Below, in pieces: positions 50,501 to 62,700 of a stretch of DNA of 64,000 nt. The stretch spans positions 2,487,820-2,551,819 of the forward strand of contig ML133493.1 in the NCBI GenBank assembly GCA_003864495.1, read 5' to 3'. The position numbers were made by a program, and so were the translations under genes. The notes under the pieces were generated by a model, which had not been told where the DNA came from, ran no database searches, and worked only from the letters and a program-made list of their open reading frames with translations. Every line of letters starts with the position of its first letter. Positions within the stretch are counted from its first letter, which is position 1. The DNA is from Nemopilema nomurai. Lineage: Eukaryota > Cnidaria > Scyphozoa > Rhizostomeae > Rhizostomatidae.

Positions 50501-53500
50501 ATAAAGCTATATGTACTGAAAGAATCTGGTTAAAAGGGTAAAATGTTGCATTGATCCAAGAATAGAATGGCGCACTGATCCATGACAAGAATAGCTTTCC
50601 AAACAGAGTGGTGAAGGCAGTGCACTCACACAACAGCAACAACGTAAGGCCAATGCACGAACAATACCTTGCCAATGGGTTGTACTCCTGAGCCAGCACT
50701 TGGCAGGACCGCAAAATTGGGGACGGGGACTCTTTCAGCAACTCGACACTCAGTCGGCGGAGCCATTCCGTCCAATCGTCCCGGGAAACGCGGCGTGCAG
50801 CGACCCAGGCCTAAAAAGCAGGCAATCTGTAAACATGGCTGAATGGAATATAGAGAATTGTAGAACAGAGGCGGCTAAACTGCTTTGGCAACAAGCTGGC
50901 ATTTGTCCAAGGTCATCATTTGATTTTATTTTATCAAAGGAAGATACACAATCTTTTTATAAGAACGGAACAAATGACTAATGCTCTCCTTCTTGTAATT
51001 CTTTCTTTGAATGCTTTTATCTACCTCGAAACACTAATTTAATCGAATTCTTAGTTTATCATTACCATGATTGCTAGTTCGCAGCCAATCATGAATGGAT
51101 TTTCTCACAAGGATATGAAATACACCGAGCCTCCACCTGTCTCTGCTTTTATCGGAGAGATTAGATGATACTAGATACTTAAACAACAGGCACCGACCCA
51201 CTCACCCTTTGCAGTGTATTGGCACTCATGGGTAGGCGTCTTATCGACTCGCTTTGGCTCTGCGTATAGGAGTCCTCCGCAGCAGTTGCCTTGGAGCTTT
51301 TGTGGCGCAGCAGAGGATCTGTTTCATAATCGAGCGAGATGCTGCCCTTCTGGATCTTGGCTACCATGCAGTCGTATCTCTGATGCTGAATCTTGTGCTT
51401 ATCAAGAATCTGCGTGGGTGCAGTTACAACGTTCTATAAACTATACAAGGTGTATTTTTCCGACAGCCACCGATATACGGCTGAGAGGTTCTTGAGAATG
51501 CTCTTTACCAGATAAATTTTCATACATGTATAACAACAGCAAATTACTTATCAACAAAAAAACTATAATCTCTTAAAATACCATGTACACAAGACAACGT
51601 TCAATTTGACACTTCGCTTAGATCACATGATCATTATTCCTGACAACGTTATAACGCTTTGATCCCCTTCTATAATTTTTTGCAACCGAGATACCCCAGC
51701 AAATGTCTGTAAAAATAACAGGATTGGAAAACTAGGGAAAGTGGTTGACTCAATTTCTTTAAATGGAAAACAACTACACATGTTGTCAAAACACGCACCT
51801 TACTGACTGTGGGGATAAATATTCCGTATTTTCGTCCAAGCTGCATCACAAGAGCCGCCAGTGCGTTCATCGTGATCGACCTTAATTCGGGCACGGTGTC
51901 TAATACACGGACCAGCGGATGAATTATGCGGGATGAAAATTCCCGGAGGTCCACTGAATCACACAGCTTCTCCAAAGTTTGAAGGGCCGCCCTTTGTAAA
52001 GAGGATAATCAATCATAAATAGTGAAACTATCCTTAATGATACAACTTTTTATAGAAAGATTGTCCTTATATCTAAGTAGAAATTCTGCAAACCATGTTT
52101 TGTCTCGACAATTCAAAATTTAATTAAAAAAGACGCCAAGGTAACATACTTTCAGATGACATATTTGAAAAGGTTTCATTGAATTCTGGGAAAAACAATT
52201 TTGGACCAAAACTTTTCGATAACTTTAATCATGTTCTTCTAAGAAAAGTTCATGGTAATTACAGTTCTTCGATATGTCTTTCGCAGTGGTATGAAAAAGA
52301 AGAGCAAAAATAGTTATTTGTGCCTACTCTCGAACTTGCAGGGGCGTGTCAACCGAGTCGAACAACACAACAACAGGTGGAATGAGAAGATGCAAGTAGT
52401 CGTCGAAGCTCGGTCCAAACTTCTGAATCGCCTTCAGCAACTAAAAGAACAGAGTAGCGAGAAAGGTCAGTCAGTTTGCATTCACCGTGCAACGCGAGAT
52501 GAAAGCAAAGGCTGCTGGGAAATCCCAGAATGCCGCACAGGAGGCCGAGTGTGCGTCATAATTAGGGAAGTGGTACTCTACCAATAAAATTAGATCTGTA
52601 GCGAGTCTTTAGGAAACTTTTATTTTGCAGCAATATTGTTCACGTATTAAAACAATACTGTGGCAGAACATTTACAAGGCAGTATGGGTTTAAGTGCAGC
52701 TTTCTTTCTTACTTTCAAGATACAAAGCATAAAATGAAGAAAAAGTTGTTGACAGTTAACTTTAAAATCAATAGCATGGACAATTTATTGATTTATATAC
52801 AACTCATTTACAAATATATACAAATGATTTATTATTACATGATGGTTCACACTCACTAATTACAAGAGATTCACCACAACAAGAAGTTACGAAAAAATGA
52901 AGAATTCAATGACATACTTTGCCAGTGACAACTCTTTTCGGGCTGTTGTCATGCACAAATACCTTCAGCATTTGCGGAACGATTTGTGGCAGATAAAGCT
53001 GAAAAGATGCCATGAAATAGTCAGTTTTGGATCAAACGAAGAACCTTTCTGTTTAAGTGGTGGAAGGTAAAATAAAAAAAATATAAAGAAGCTAATTTTA
53101 TAATTATATAATTAATGGTAAAAAAACTTTTGACTTCTGCAATGTAAGATCCTCTAATAAACACCAATAGGCTCAACAGGCATTGCTACTCTTTAAGACA
53201 GCTTGGAAGATTCGTGTTGTTCGAGGATCTCACGCAGGCTTTCACCGAAAATTAAGCTGATATTTCATAGAAAGAATGGTAAAGATATTGTAGCATAACT
53301 TCTGTTTAATCTCGATGATAAAAAGTGACGTCGAAAAAAAGGCCTACCTTGAACTCTCCACCCAGTGCGACAGCCAACTGCTCAACGAGGAGGATAATCG
53401 TATGATATATGACAGGACTGTTCACAGTCCAATATTCCTTTTTCGAAAAAATTGAAAAGATTTAGAAATTTACCATATCATTCGGGTTTCCTATAGTTGT

Positions 53501-53622
53501 CAATCTTAAACAGCTTCGACCTCTTTAACTTTTAATAGAATGAAGAGGTTAAACTGCAACTAAAACAGCTCTGAAATTTTCAAAACCGGTAAATTTTATT
53601 TTTAAAAGAAGCGTCAAGAAAA

Positions 53623-53654
<32 letters not shown>

Positions 53655-53685
53655 AAAAAAGAAAAAGAGAAAGAAAGAAAGAAAA

Positions 53686-53717
<32 letters not shown>

Positions 53718-53744
53718 AAAAAAGAAAGAAAGAAAAAAAGAAAA

Positions 53745-53792
<48 letters not shown>

Positions 53793-56700
53793 GAAACGCT
53801 AACAAATAAAGAGTAAGAAGGAAATAAAAAGCCCTTGAAAAAGTTGGGAGGTAAACAGCAATAAATTGAACAATAAATGAATAGTTATGAATAACTCCTT
53901 GCTTAAAAAAGTAGATAAATCTGTTCATTCACAACATTTTTCTCCATTATTACTTGTTTCTGAACTGCAAGGACCTAGGTATCACGGAAAGCCGTCGTTG
54001 GCAAATGCACACCTTGATCAGGGCTGCAATATCATCCAAGTAGTTTCGAATGTGCTGCTTCACAACGGAAATCATCTTACCCAGCTGCTGCAGCATGTAC
54101 TGAAAAACAAACACAGTCACTTTGCTGTGCGAAAGATATCTCACACATCTAAACATCTAAACAACGTTATGCATTACGAAAAGCGCATTAGAAATTTGGT
54201 TATTCTTGCAAATCTGCACTCCTCAAAACACAAAATTGAATAATACCTTCGTCAATTATACCGCCCATTTTCTCGCTCACTCCTCTCTATTTCCACGCCT
54301 ACCACCCCATCACTGGCAGAGTACCAATGATCATTCATAGAGATATATTTTCAAAGTATTACTTACTTCTCTGAAAATGGTGTCGCACGTCCGTATTACG
54401 TTCAAGTAGGATGGCATAAGCTGTAAAAGAAAGCAAAAAGTCAGGTTCAATGCAGAAAATGAAACGGACCAGTTAAGCAAGTGTTGGTAGTAACGAGAGG
54501 TCGAGTGTATATCGATCAAAACTCACAACACATGTATCAGTGATAAACAGTCTAATGAGAAAAAAATTAATTCTTAATGATCAGAGCAGCGACCACAACA
54601 ACAACGGCAGGAAGCTGTTTGGAATCGGGCGAATAGCATCAAGATTACCTGCGGCAAATACTGCACGCCTTTCATACCGAGGCTGTTAAAGATAAACTGC
54701 ACGGCCTAAAATGCAAAACACAATACAGAGATTTAGATTAAAGAAAGAAATAGCTCTTAAACCAATGTCCACGTATTTTGATGTATTTAAAAAGGCATCT
54801 TTTTTATTCCATTTAAAACAGGGTATTAACTGCAAAGTGTGAAAAGCTTGTGTGATGGTAGCATTAAGCGTGAAATTTGAAGTAACTACTTGAAACCATC
54901 GTTTTCTATATATATATATGTATATATACCATAATGACAAAGAACCTCTGCCTTCATGGCACTGAGCACTTTATGGTGGACTACAAATAGAGATTTTTCT
55001 GCCCCAACCCCCTTCCTCATTTGAAAAAGTCCTTCATACCTGTATGACTGTGTTGTGGTGAGTGCTCAGGGCGGGGTCTCTCATAATCCTCATAAGTGCG
55101 CCAATTGCCACTGCCGGATAGAATTCGTCCAATTGGACTGTCCCAAGGGCAACCAGCATTTCGCTTGTACTCGTCTCAACTAAAAAGGGAAGAGGAATAT
55201 TGTTACCACCAAAAGGAACTTTTCAACTTGCTGCGAAAAAGAGAATCGATCAGAAACTCTTCAAATATGTTCACAATTAACTAAACTTGACATTAATATT
55301 AATTTCCAAGAAGAGCAGTACTGAAATAGCCTCGCCAAGGTCAAACTGAAGACTTAGGCATTTTAAAGCCCGACATTATTGAATACAACTCTGACCTTGG
55401 TCACTCGCATCCGTCGACTTCCCGATGGGTGAACTGATTGGAGTTGACGACGAGTCGACAATACTTCCAGTCTGAATCTGTTTGTACTTGTAAGGATCAA
55501 GTGCGCCAAGTAATCCAAGGACGCGTATGGCCTGTGTGTAACCAGAAAATAATTCATCACTCAAAAGAACCAAATTGTGCTAAGAATAACTTTGCATTCA
55601 CAACTGTTTAGTGTCACTCAAAATATAAAGCAAGGCTACATGAACAGGTCGTGACTAAAAACTGCAGATTTCAGCCATTTCTTACAATGAATTGTAGTAC
55701 AGAAGTCGAACCTGCACTATCAGTGACATGAAAGATAGTCCAGTGCAGTGAGAGTCAAAGGGTGAAAGTACCAAGACATTCATGCATAATCAATATCAAT
55801 AAACAAAGTTTTCAGTTTCTTCATGCCAGCTTTGCTTATAAAAAGTTTTAAAGCTAATAAACATAATAATGCCAAGCAGGGAAACAAACTTAATTACACA
55901 CCTCTTTTCGTATTCCAGGAGACTGTTCATTTTTCAAGAAATTCAAAAGAACTTCGAGCAGATTCGGGTACTTTCTATACGGCTCTATGACGTACCTATG
56001 GAGAGTAATAAGGTGCTGATAAATTCACAACTGGCTTTCGATCGATCGATAATAGCATAGTTTTCACTGATTTATTCATAAGATAACGCCTTCTGCGAGA
56101 AAGACCACACGTACCCAGTGCTTTCAACCAATTGTCCAAATGTCCAAAGAGCAACCTGAAAAAATTAGAAGTGGACACGAATCAGTGAATAATTTAACTT
56201 ATCGTATATGGTGTTATTAAAGAAAACGGATATGTAGAAAGATGTGTGCGCAAAGTGGAACATTCTGGGTCAGCTAAGAAAGTTAAGAAAGAAAACAAAT
56301 TCCGAGACACTCTTGCTCTAGATGGCATGTCTTGGTGACAAGCACTCCCATACAAATGTCACTCGTACAGAACAAGTGTTGGGCTGTGTGTTGGGCTAAT
56401 GATGTGCTTCAGAACATGCACCGGACTAGGTTTCAAGTAACCAATAAGAATTATTTGAACAAAGTTTAGTTGAGCGAAATACCTCTCTCTTGACCAAAGA
56501 TGATGCATCCTGGAGCATCTCGATTATCACCGTGAAGAGTTCGTCGACATACTTTCTCATCTCACAGCCACTGACCTAAAAAATTGGTCGAATACCTCAA
56601 AAGACTTTATTAAAGGAGCATTGAGTGAACCTTGAGTTGAATATTGAATACTTCAAAAAACGGTAAGGGCCTTTCTGAAAAACTGGAGTTGGAAGTTGAT

Positions 56701-59700
56701 TATGTCCAAAGTATGACGTATTCACATATCATCAATTGTGAAATCACCAGAAAACAACATCTAAGCTTTAGCAAATGTAAATTCGAGAATGAAATCACTT
56801 CACCAAAACAAGCCAAACACCATAACAAGCCAAAATCATTTCATTGCATTTTTAACAAAACATTATTTCTGAAAACCGGTTGAAACATTGCTCCGAGTCT
56901 GTTTGCATAGGTTACCACGAAATAGTCAGGTAAAACAAGAAGCGATGAAGAAATGGCGAGGACGGATATTGTTTTTCCCACACTTCTACATATAGTTCTT
57001 GGTCCTGTTTGCATGAAACACCCGCGCGAATAACAAGTAAAGCTGGGTTGTACCTGAGCCAAATCTCCAATTGTCTGCAGAACGCTGGTAACCACACCGG
57101 GATTAGGGTCTTGGTCCTTCAGCTTTGGAATCAGGGCCTGGCCGAGCAAGAATATATACTTAATCAATACAAAAGCTGATAGCAACGTATCAACATAAAT
57201 GAAAAGACTGCATAAAATATTCTAAGACTACTTACGAAGTGTTGTTGATAATTTTAAAAAGCCACAACAAAAATGGAAACTGGGAAACCCGATTCTTGGT
57301 ATCTTGATAAGAAGAGCGCATGATTGGTTATAAATGACGAATCAGCGTTACTTAACAACTAACTTTAGAAAAGCCCAAGGGAAAAGACATTATTGAGAAT
57401 AATGTGGAAAAGATATTATTAATGATGGGGCATTATTAAGAAGGTCAGATATGGCGTTTTTGATAAATGGTAGCCAAATATAGCAATCATTTGAGGTTTG
57501 AATTATCAAAATGTAAGCAGTACCCGGAGAATAGGCTCCATGTATGGTTTAATGAGCCGAGGAGCATTCGTAACAAGGTGGCCCAGCATCCGTGCACTTT
57601 GCTCCTTATTTCTCCCAATTCCGCTGTATTCAAGTTCAGTCAGGAGCTAGAAGGCAAATCACATACTCAGATATCATGTATCTGCTTTTATCGAACATAT
57701 TGCGAACAAATCGACTTTGTATCACAAGAAACTTGCATCGATAAGTTGGCAAAAAGGTAGTTAATACACTATTCTCTTCCTAGTGTCGTCAAGGGATTTA
57801 GAGCCTGAAATAGCTAAACAGTAAGTTCATTTCTGCCAGAAAGAACCCTACTAGGCAATGATATGATAAAACAAGTCAGGCTATTTATGAAATGTATTAT
57901 GAATTATGCGTTTCTAAGGCCATCAAAACTGTTTGTCTGACTTTGCGAATTGAAATCTGAAAAACACTAGAGCTTTGATCAGTGAAATCCATATTTATTG
58001 CAATCAAAGATTATCAATTCAGGTTATCAATAAACAGGTATTTGTCTGGGACACAACAGAATAATCAATCTTGTCACCATGGCGGACAACAAACAGTGAC
58101 CACCCCATACAAGGGCATTTTTGCCGAAAGCAGCAGTCAAGCAGTGCACACCTGAATGAGGGTCTTTCTTAGGGACGGGAGGATGTAGGCTGGGTTGTAG
58201 CTGCTCAGCCTCCCGATGGAACTGAGGGCGAGTTCCCGGATGGTGAACTCCTCGTCGTTCAGGGCAACAAACAGAGCTTGGAGGTTTTCTGCCTGCGCAA
58301 GGTGTGCATCGAATCGTTCATCCAGCGATGCAAGAACACAGAACCGGATATCGGGATCTAAAAGGGAATGATTGACTGTTGAATTCATACCATCAGACGT
58401 GGAGTCAAGCTTCTGTTGATGTCTGGCTTCTCTGCTTCTGCTACTAATACGGCTTTCAAATAGGATAGTACACCGTATACTTAGCAAGAACAGATTTCTT
58501 AAAGAATCTTCTAGTCTCATTTGTTTCCTTCGCAACTTTGTTAAAAAATTATCTTAACCTGCAGACGCTGTTGTCTAGAATTCGTTAAAGATAAAAAAGA
58601 TAAAATTTTACTCTGGGCAAACAGCTTCGATATATGCAGAGATATTTAAAAGAAAATTCGCCTTACACAATATACCTTTTGCGAAATATGGGGATTTTAC
58701 ATAACAAAGATTAGGGGAGCAACAGAACATCAAGAATTATTACCTGGATCTGTGATTCCCACTGTCAACAACTTGCTAAGCACCTCAGAGACAACCTGAG
58801 TACTGGCAGCACTTAACGGGTACTGATGCACGTTTTTGCTCGGAACGACCATTGGCTGCAAAGATGAAATTACCATGAGTAATGGCTAGGTAGAGAAGAT
58901 CTAGGTACAGTCCAGAAAACATCGTTTAGGGTTCCAAAACTGGGATGGAACATGATTTCACTTTAGACACGAAGCCACAAATGACATATCTTCTAGTATC
59001 CAAAACAATATTTAAAAAAATTAATGATGTATTGATGATAAAACTTAACAGGCAAGGCCAGGAAGGTATTTTGAAAGTTAGAGTTCATATGCACTTTAAC
59101 AAACTACATATACACACTATTAAACGGATAAATATATGTCGATTATATTTCATCAACGGCCAAGATTACTTTCCTGGTTCAAAATGAATGACTCACATGT
59201 GGCGTTGGGGTCAGCAGGCAGGAGCAGGTTCGTACGGCCTCCATTCGAATTTCCTTGTGCTCACTTGACAGAAAATTGTCAGCACAATGCGTGACAAATT
59301 TTGTCAAGGTGTGTCCTGCAATGTTCATTGATAAAATTAAGATCATTCTAAAATGGTTCATAATTCATTGCACTTCAAGTGGCAGAATAAATCATATGTG
59401 CTTTTGGTTGGGACACAGTGAAAACGCATTTCACATTCTTAAATTATACAGAAGTATATCGAATAATGATGAAATACCTTCAAAGTCAAACGTTCCAAGT
59501 GTTCTCAAAGCTAAGGTTGTCATGGTGATGTCGTCATCAGAGAAACTGAAGTGAGATGAGCCTGAAAGGCAAAGAGTTTAGATTTAGTAGAAAAAGCTCA
59601 AGAGTCGATTGCAAATATAAAGGACTAACTTTGTCAACAGTAAGATATGAAAGTTTTCAATTATAGGGAAACGTGTAATCGAAGTTATCTAGTTCCTTAT

Positions 59701-62700
59701 GTCATTAGAATAACTGTGATTAAGTGGACACAAATATTACACTGATCAAAGGTTCATCTCACTATCACGTTGGTTGCTCAGAAATCTAGAGCTTAGAACT
59801 GTCCGAGTCATGGAAGGAATTAAGAAATCAAATAAAAAAAAGCTGGCAAAAACACAGCTACATCATGGGAAGCATGAATCTTTAAAGGCAGCTACATTCT
59901 GGGAAAGTATGATTTTTTTAAGGCAGCTACATCATGGGAAGCATGAATCTTTAAACTCACTTGACGGCGTAGGTGTTGGCGCAGTACTCTTTGGCATTCC
60001 AGGGTGACGCAACGGAACATGCATCAAAATGTTTGAGAGAATATTGAGAAGGCCATCTGCATAAAAAATGTACCTTATCAAGCACTAATTGAAACACTGT
60101 CGTGGGATATTTCGTTGTGGGATATTTCGTTGTATGAACGAACAGTGGAGAGACAGCAAGGCAAAATTAAAAATTCTAGAGAAAAAATGCAATAAATCCA
60201 CAAAATTGAGAGGAAAACGTGGGCCTAGAGAAAAAACTTCTAACAAGCAGGGCTCTTTTTGTTTATATTTCCATAAAGATTTAATACCTGATAACTGATG
60301 TAGCAAAAACACTATTACTAACATCCTCACTTTTCAACATGAAGTTGTATACATGTGTTCTGACTGCTACAGACTAATACATTGTAAGTAGTCAAATACC
60401 TTGTATGTGCTTCTTTGACGTCGGGATTAGGCCGGCAAGATCTCGAAGGCAGGCAGTAAGTGCGGGGCTGGAAAAATGGACGAAAGCTGCTTAGCACAAA
60501 CTTCAAAATCGCAAGAAACAGTGGAAACTCCTCAGAGTTTGCAAACGTGTAAAGGATTATGAGAAGAGCACACGATTGGCTGTCAATCGACCAATCGGCG
60601 TCTACTTCAAAACTCATTTTAGAAGTGAAAAGACAAACTCTTTCCGTCTTTATTGAAAATGCATGGATATGTAGACAGAGTCAAAAACTCCTAAATGATA
60701 AGACGATGACCTAGCTTCCCCCAATTAAACGAAAAATTTTGTCCGTGTGTGTCTTTGGAAAAATCTAGATTGTTCAAAACATGTTGTCATATAGCCAAAA
60801 CACACTCGATTTGGGCGTGTTTCGAAGGAAGGAGGTAATCGTTAATCTTGCAAAACACAAAAAAGATGCCAACAAAAGCGAATCCTGGTCATTGCATTTA
60901 ACATTGTCTACTACTTTCTTCTGGGCAACCGCACCTTAAGCCAACACCAAGCATCTGATCAATGATTTCCTTGAAAATTGAGTCCTTCGTCGCCATCTTT
61001 TGGCCAACAGCTCTGGCGATCATGCTGACACAAGCAAATATCATCGGGTCTACTGAGGCAGGCTTGCGTCTGAAAACAATCATGCATTTTAGAAACATTT
61101 CATAGGCAAAACAATCATGGCAATTCAACAACTATCTGCCTCACATAAGAATACAGAAAGCAAGGAAAAAAACAATGTGAATAAGTTACAATCGTGTCAT
61201 CACAATGTATTTTGAAATATACCAAGATTGTAAAGTATTTTAAAAGGACATCTGAAATCAATCCTGTACAGGTTTCAAGTGAATTGAGCATACTTGTGTC
61301 CTAGATCTTTGCTTGGCAGGGAGTTTTTGATATATTCAAGCACATTCTTCCACTTCCGCCAATATCGTATAATGTCGCTCTTAACTGCAACAGCAAGTAA
61401 ACCAATTGCTTCGAAGGCAGCAGATCTTTCTTTTTCCTGTTTGAAGAAAAAAAAGTAAATGGGAAAAATATAGAAAAATCTGAAAGGCAATGCTAGACAT
61501 ACAGGAAAACATACAGGATTTCCTATTCTCTACAAAGAAATTTAGTATAGTAAAAAAGTCAATTAGCTATAAAAAGGTCGGATGACAGTGGCTGGGGAAC
61601 AAAATTAAGATTGCTTCTACCGTGTATCTGCATATTACTTGTACTCTATCGCTATATTGAAAAACTGCACCAATAAAAGAAAGCAAAGCGGCCTCTTTAT
61701 CATCGCAATACTCAGATGAAAGATTTCAAAGAGGCAAGAATTCGACTCATCTCCAGCAAGAATTCAATACTTACAAAGCATTTACAACTGTTCTCACTAA
61801 AAGTGTGAATTTAAATCAGGGCATTATTGTGTGTGACGTTCTAATTCTATTTGTCATGTTGATATTGCAACAACAACGAAGACGGAAAGCCCATTCACAA
61901 ACCTTTCGACTCAGACATTGATTCATGTATATGATTGTATCGCTGAGATGCCTTTAACGAAAAATACTAATGTTAAAGTTTCTGGAGAGCAATTTTAAAG
62001 AAATTTCAAAAAATCTATTACTGAACAATTACGATCATTAATTTTAGCACCATTTACACATATACAACACACAATATTACAGCACTACAACACAAACAAC
62101 CTTATTATTGCTATATATTAAAAAACGTATACAACATGTGATAAGTAACATAAACAACATTACAGCAATTACAACAGAATTAGGGTAACACACAATAATA
62201 CACTTTCTATATTCTAAAATAACCAGAAGGTAAGACGTAACTGGATATATTTGGAATGTCTAGTATTTCAATCTGATATTTGAGCATCGTCGTGTCTGTT
62301 CTCTTATTACAAACTCAAAAAAGGGTTTCAGTGTTATATCACCGTCTCACTCCATCTGCTCTGATGCAAATTTTTCAAATGAATCTATGTAAGCAATTTG
62401 GGACCTTTACAACTCATGCAGAGCTACTTACAGTTTGACAAAAGTGTTTGGCTTGAAAGCGGCTAGATGTGGAAGAAGAGTCAACAGGGTCTGTTGTACA
62501 AGACTGTTCCTCGATGCCCTGTGCTTCATGACAAGTGTCGAAACCTGAATTCGAAGAGTTTTATCAATTACCAGAGGTATGAAACGACAAACAAGGAGGT
62601 GGTAAAAACATTTTCGAATATTCAACTTGATAATCATTTGATCAAGAAAATCAAGCTTACTATTTGTATGGACTTAAATAAAAAAGGAAGGAAAAATCTT

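Noticed and set aside
53614..53928. 104-codon Phe/Leu/Ser-rich membrane-like protein
   Set aside because: Produced entirely by the GAAA microsatellite read in reverse.
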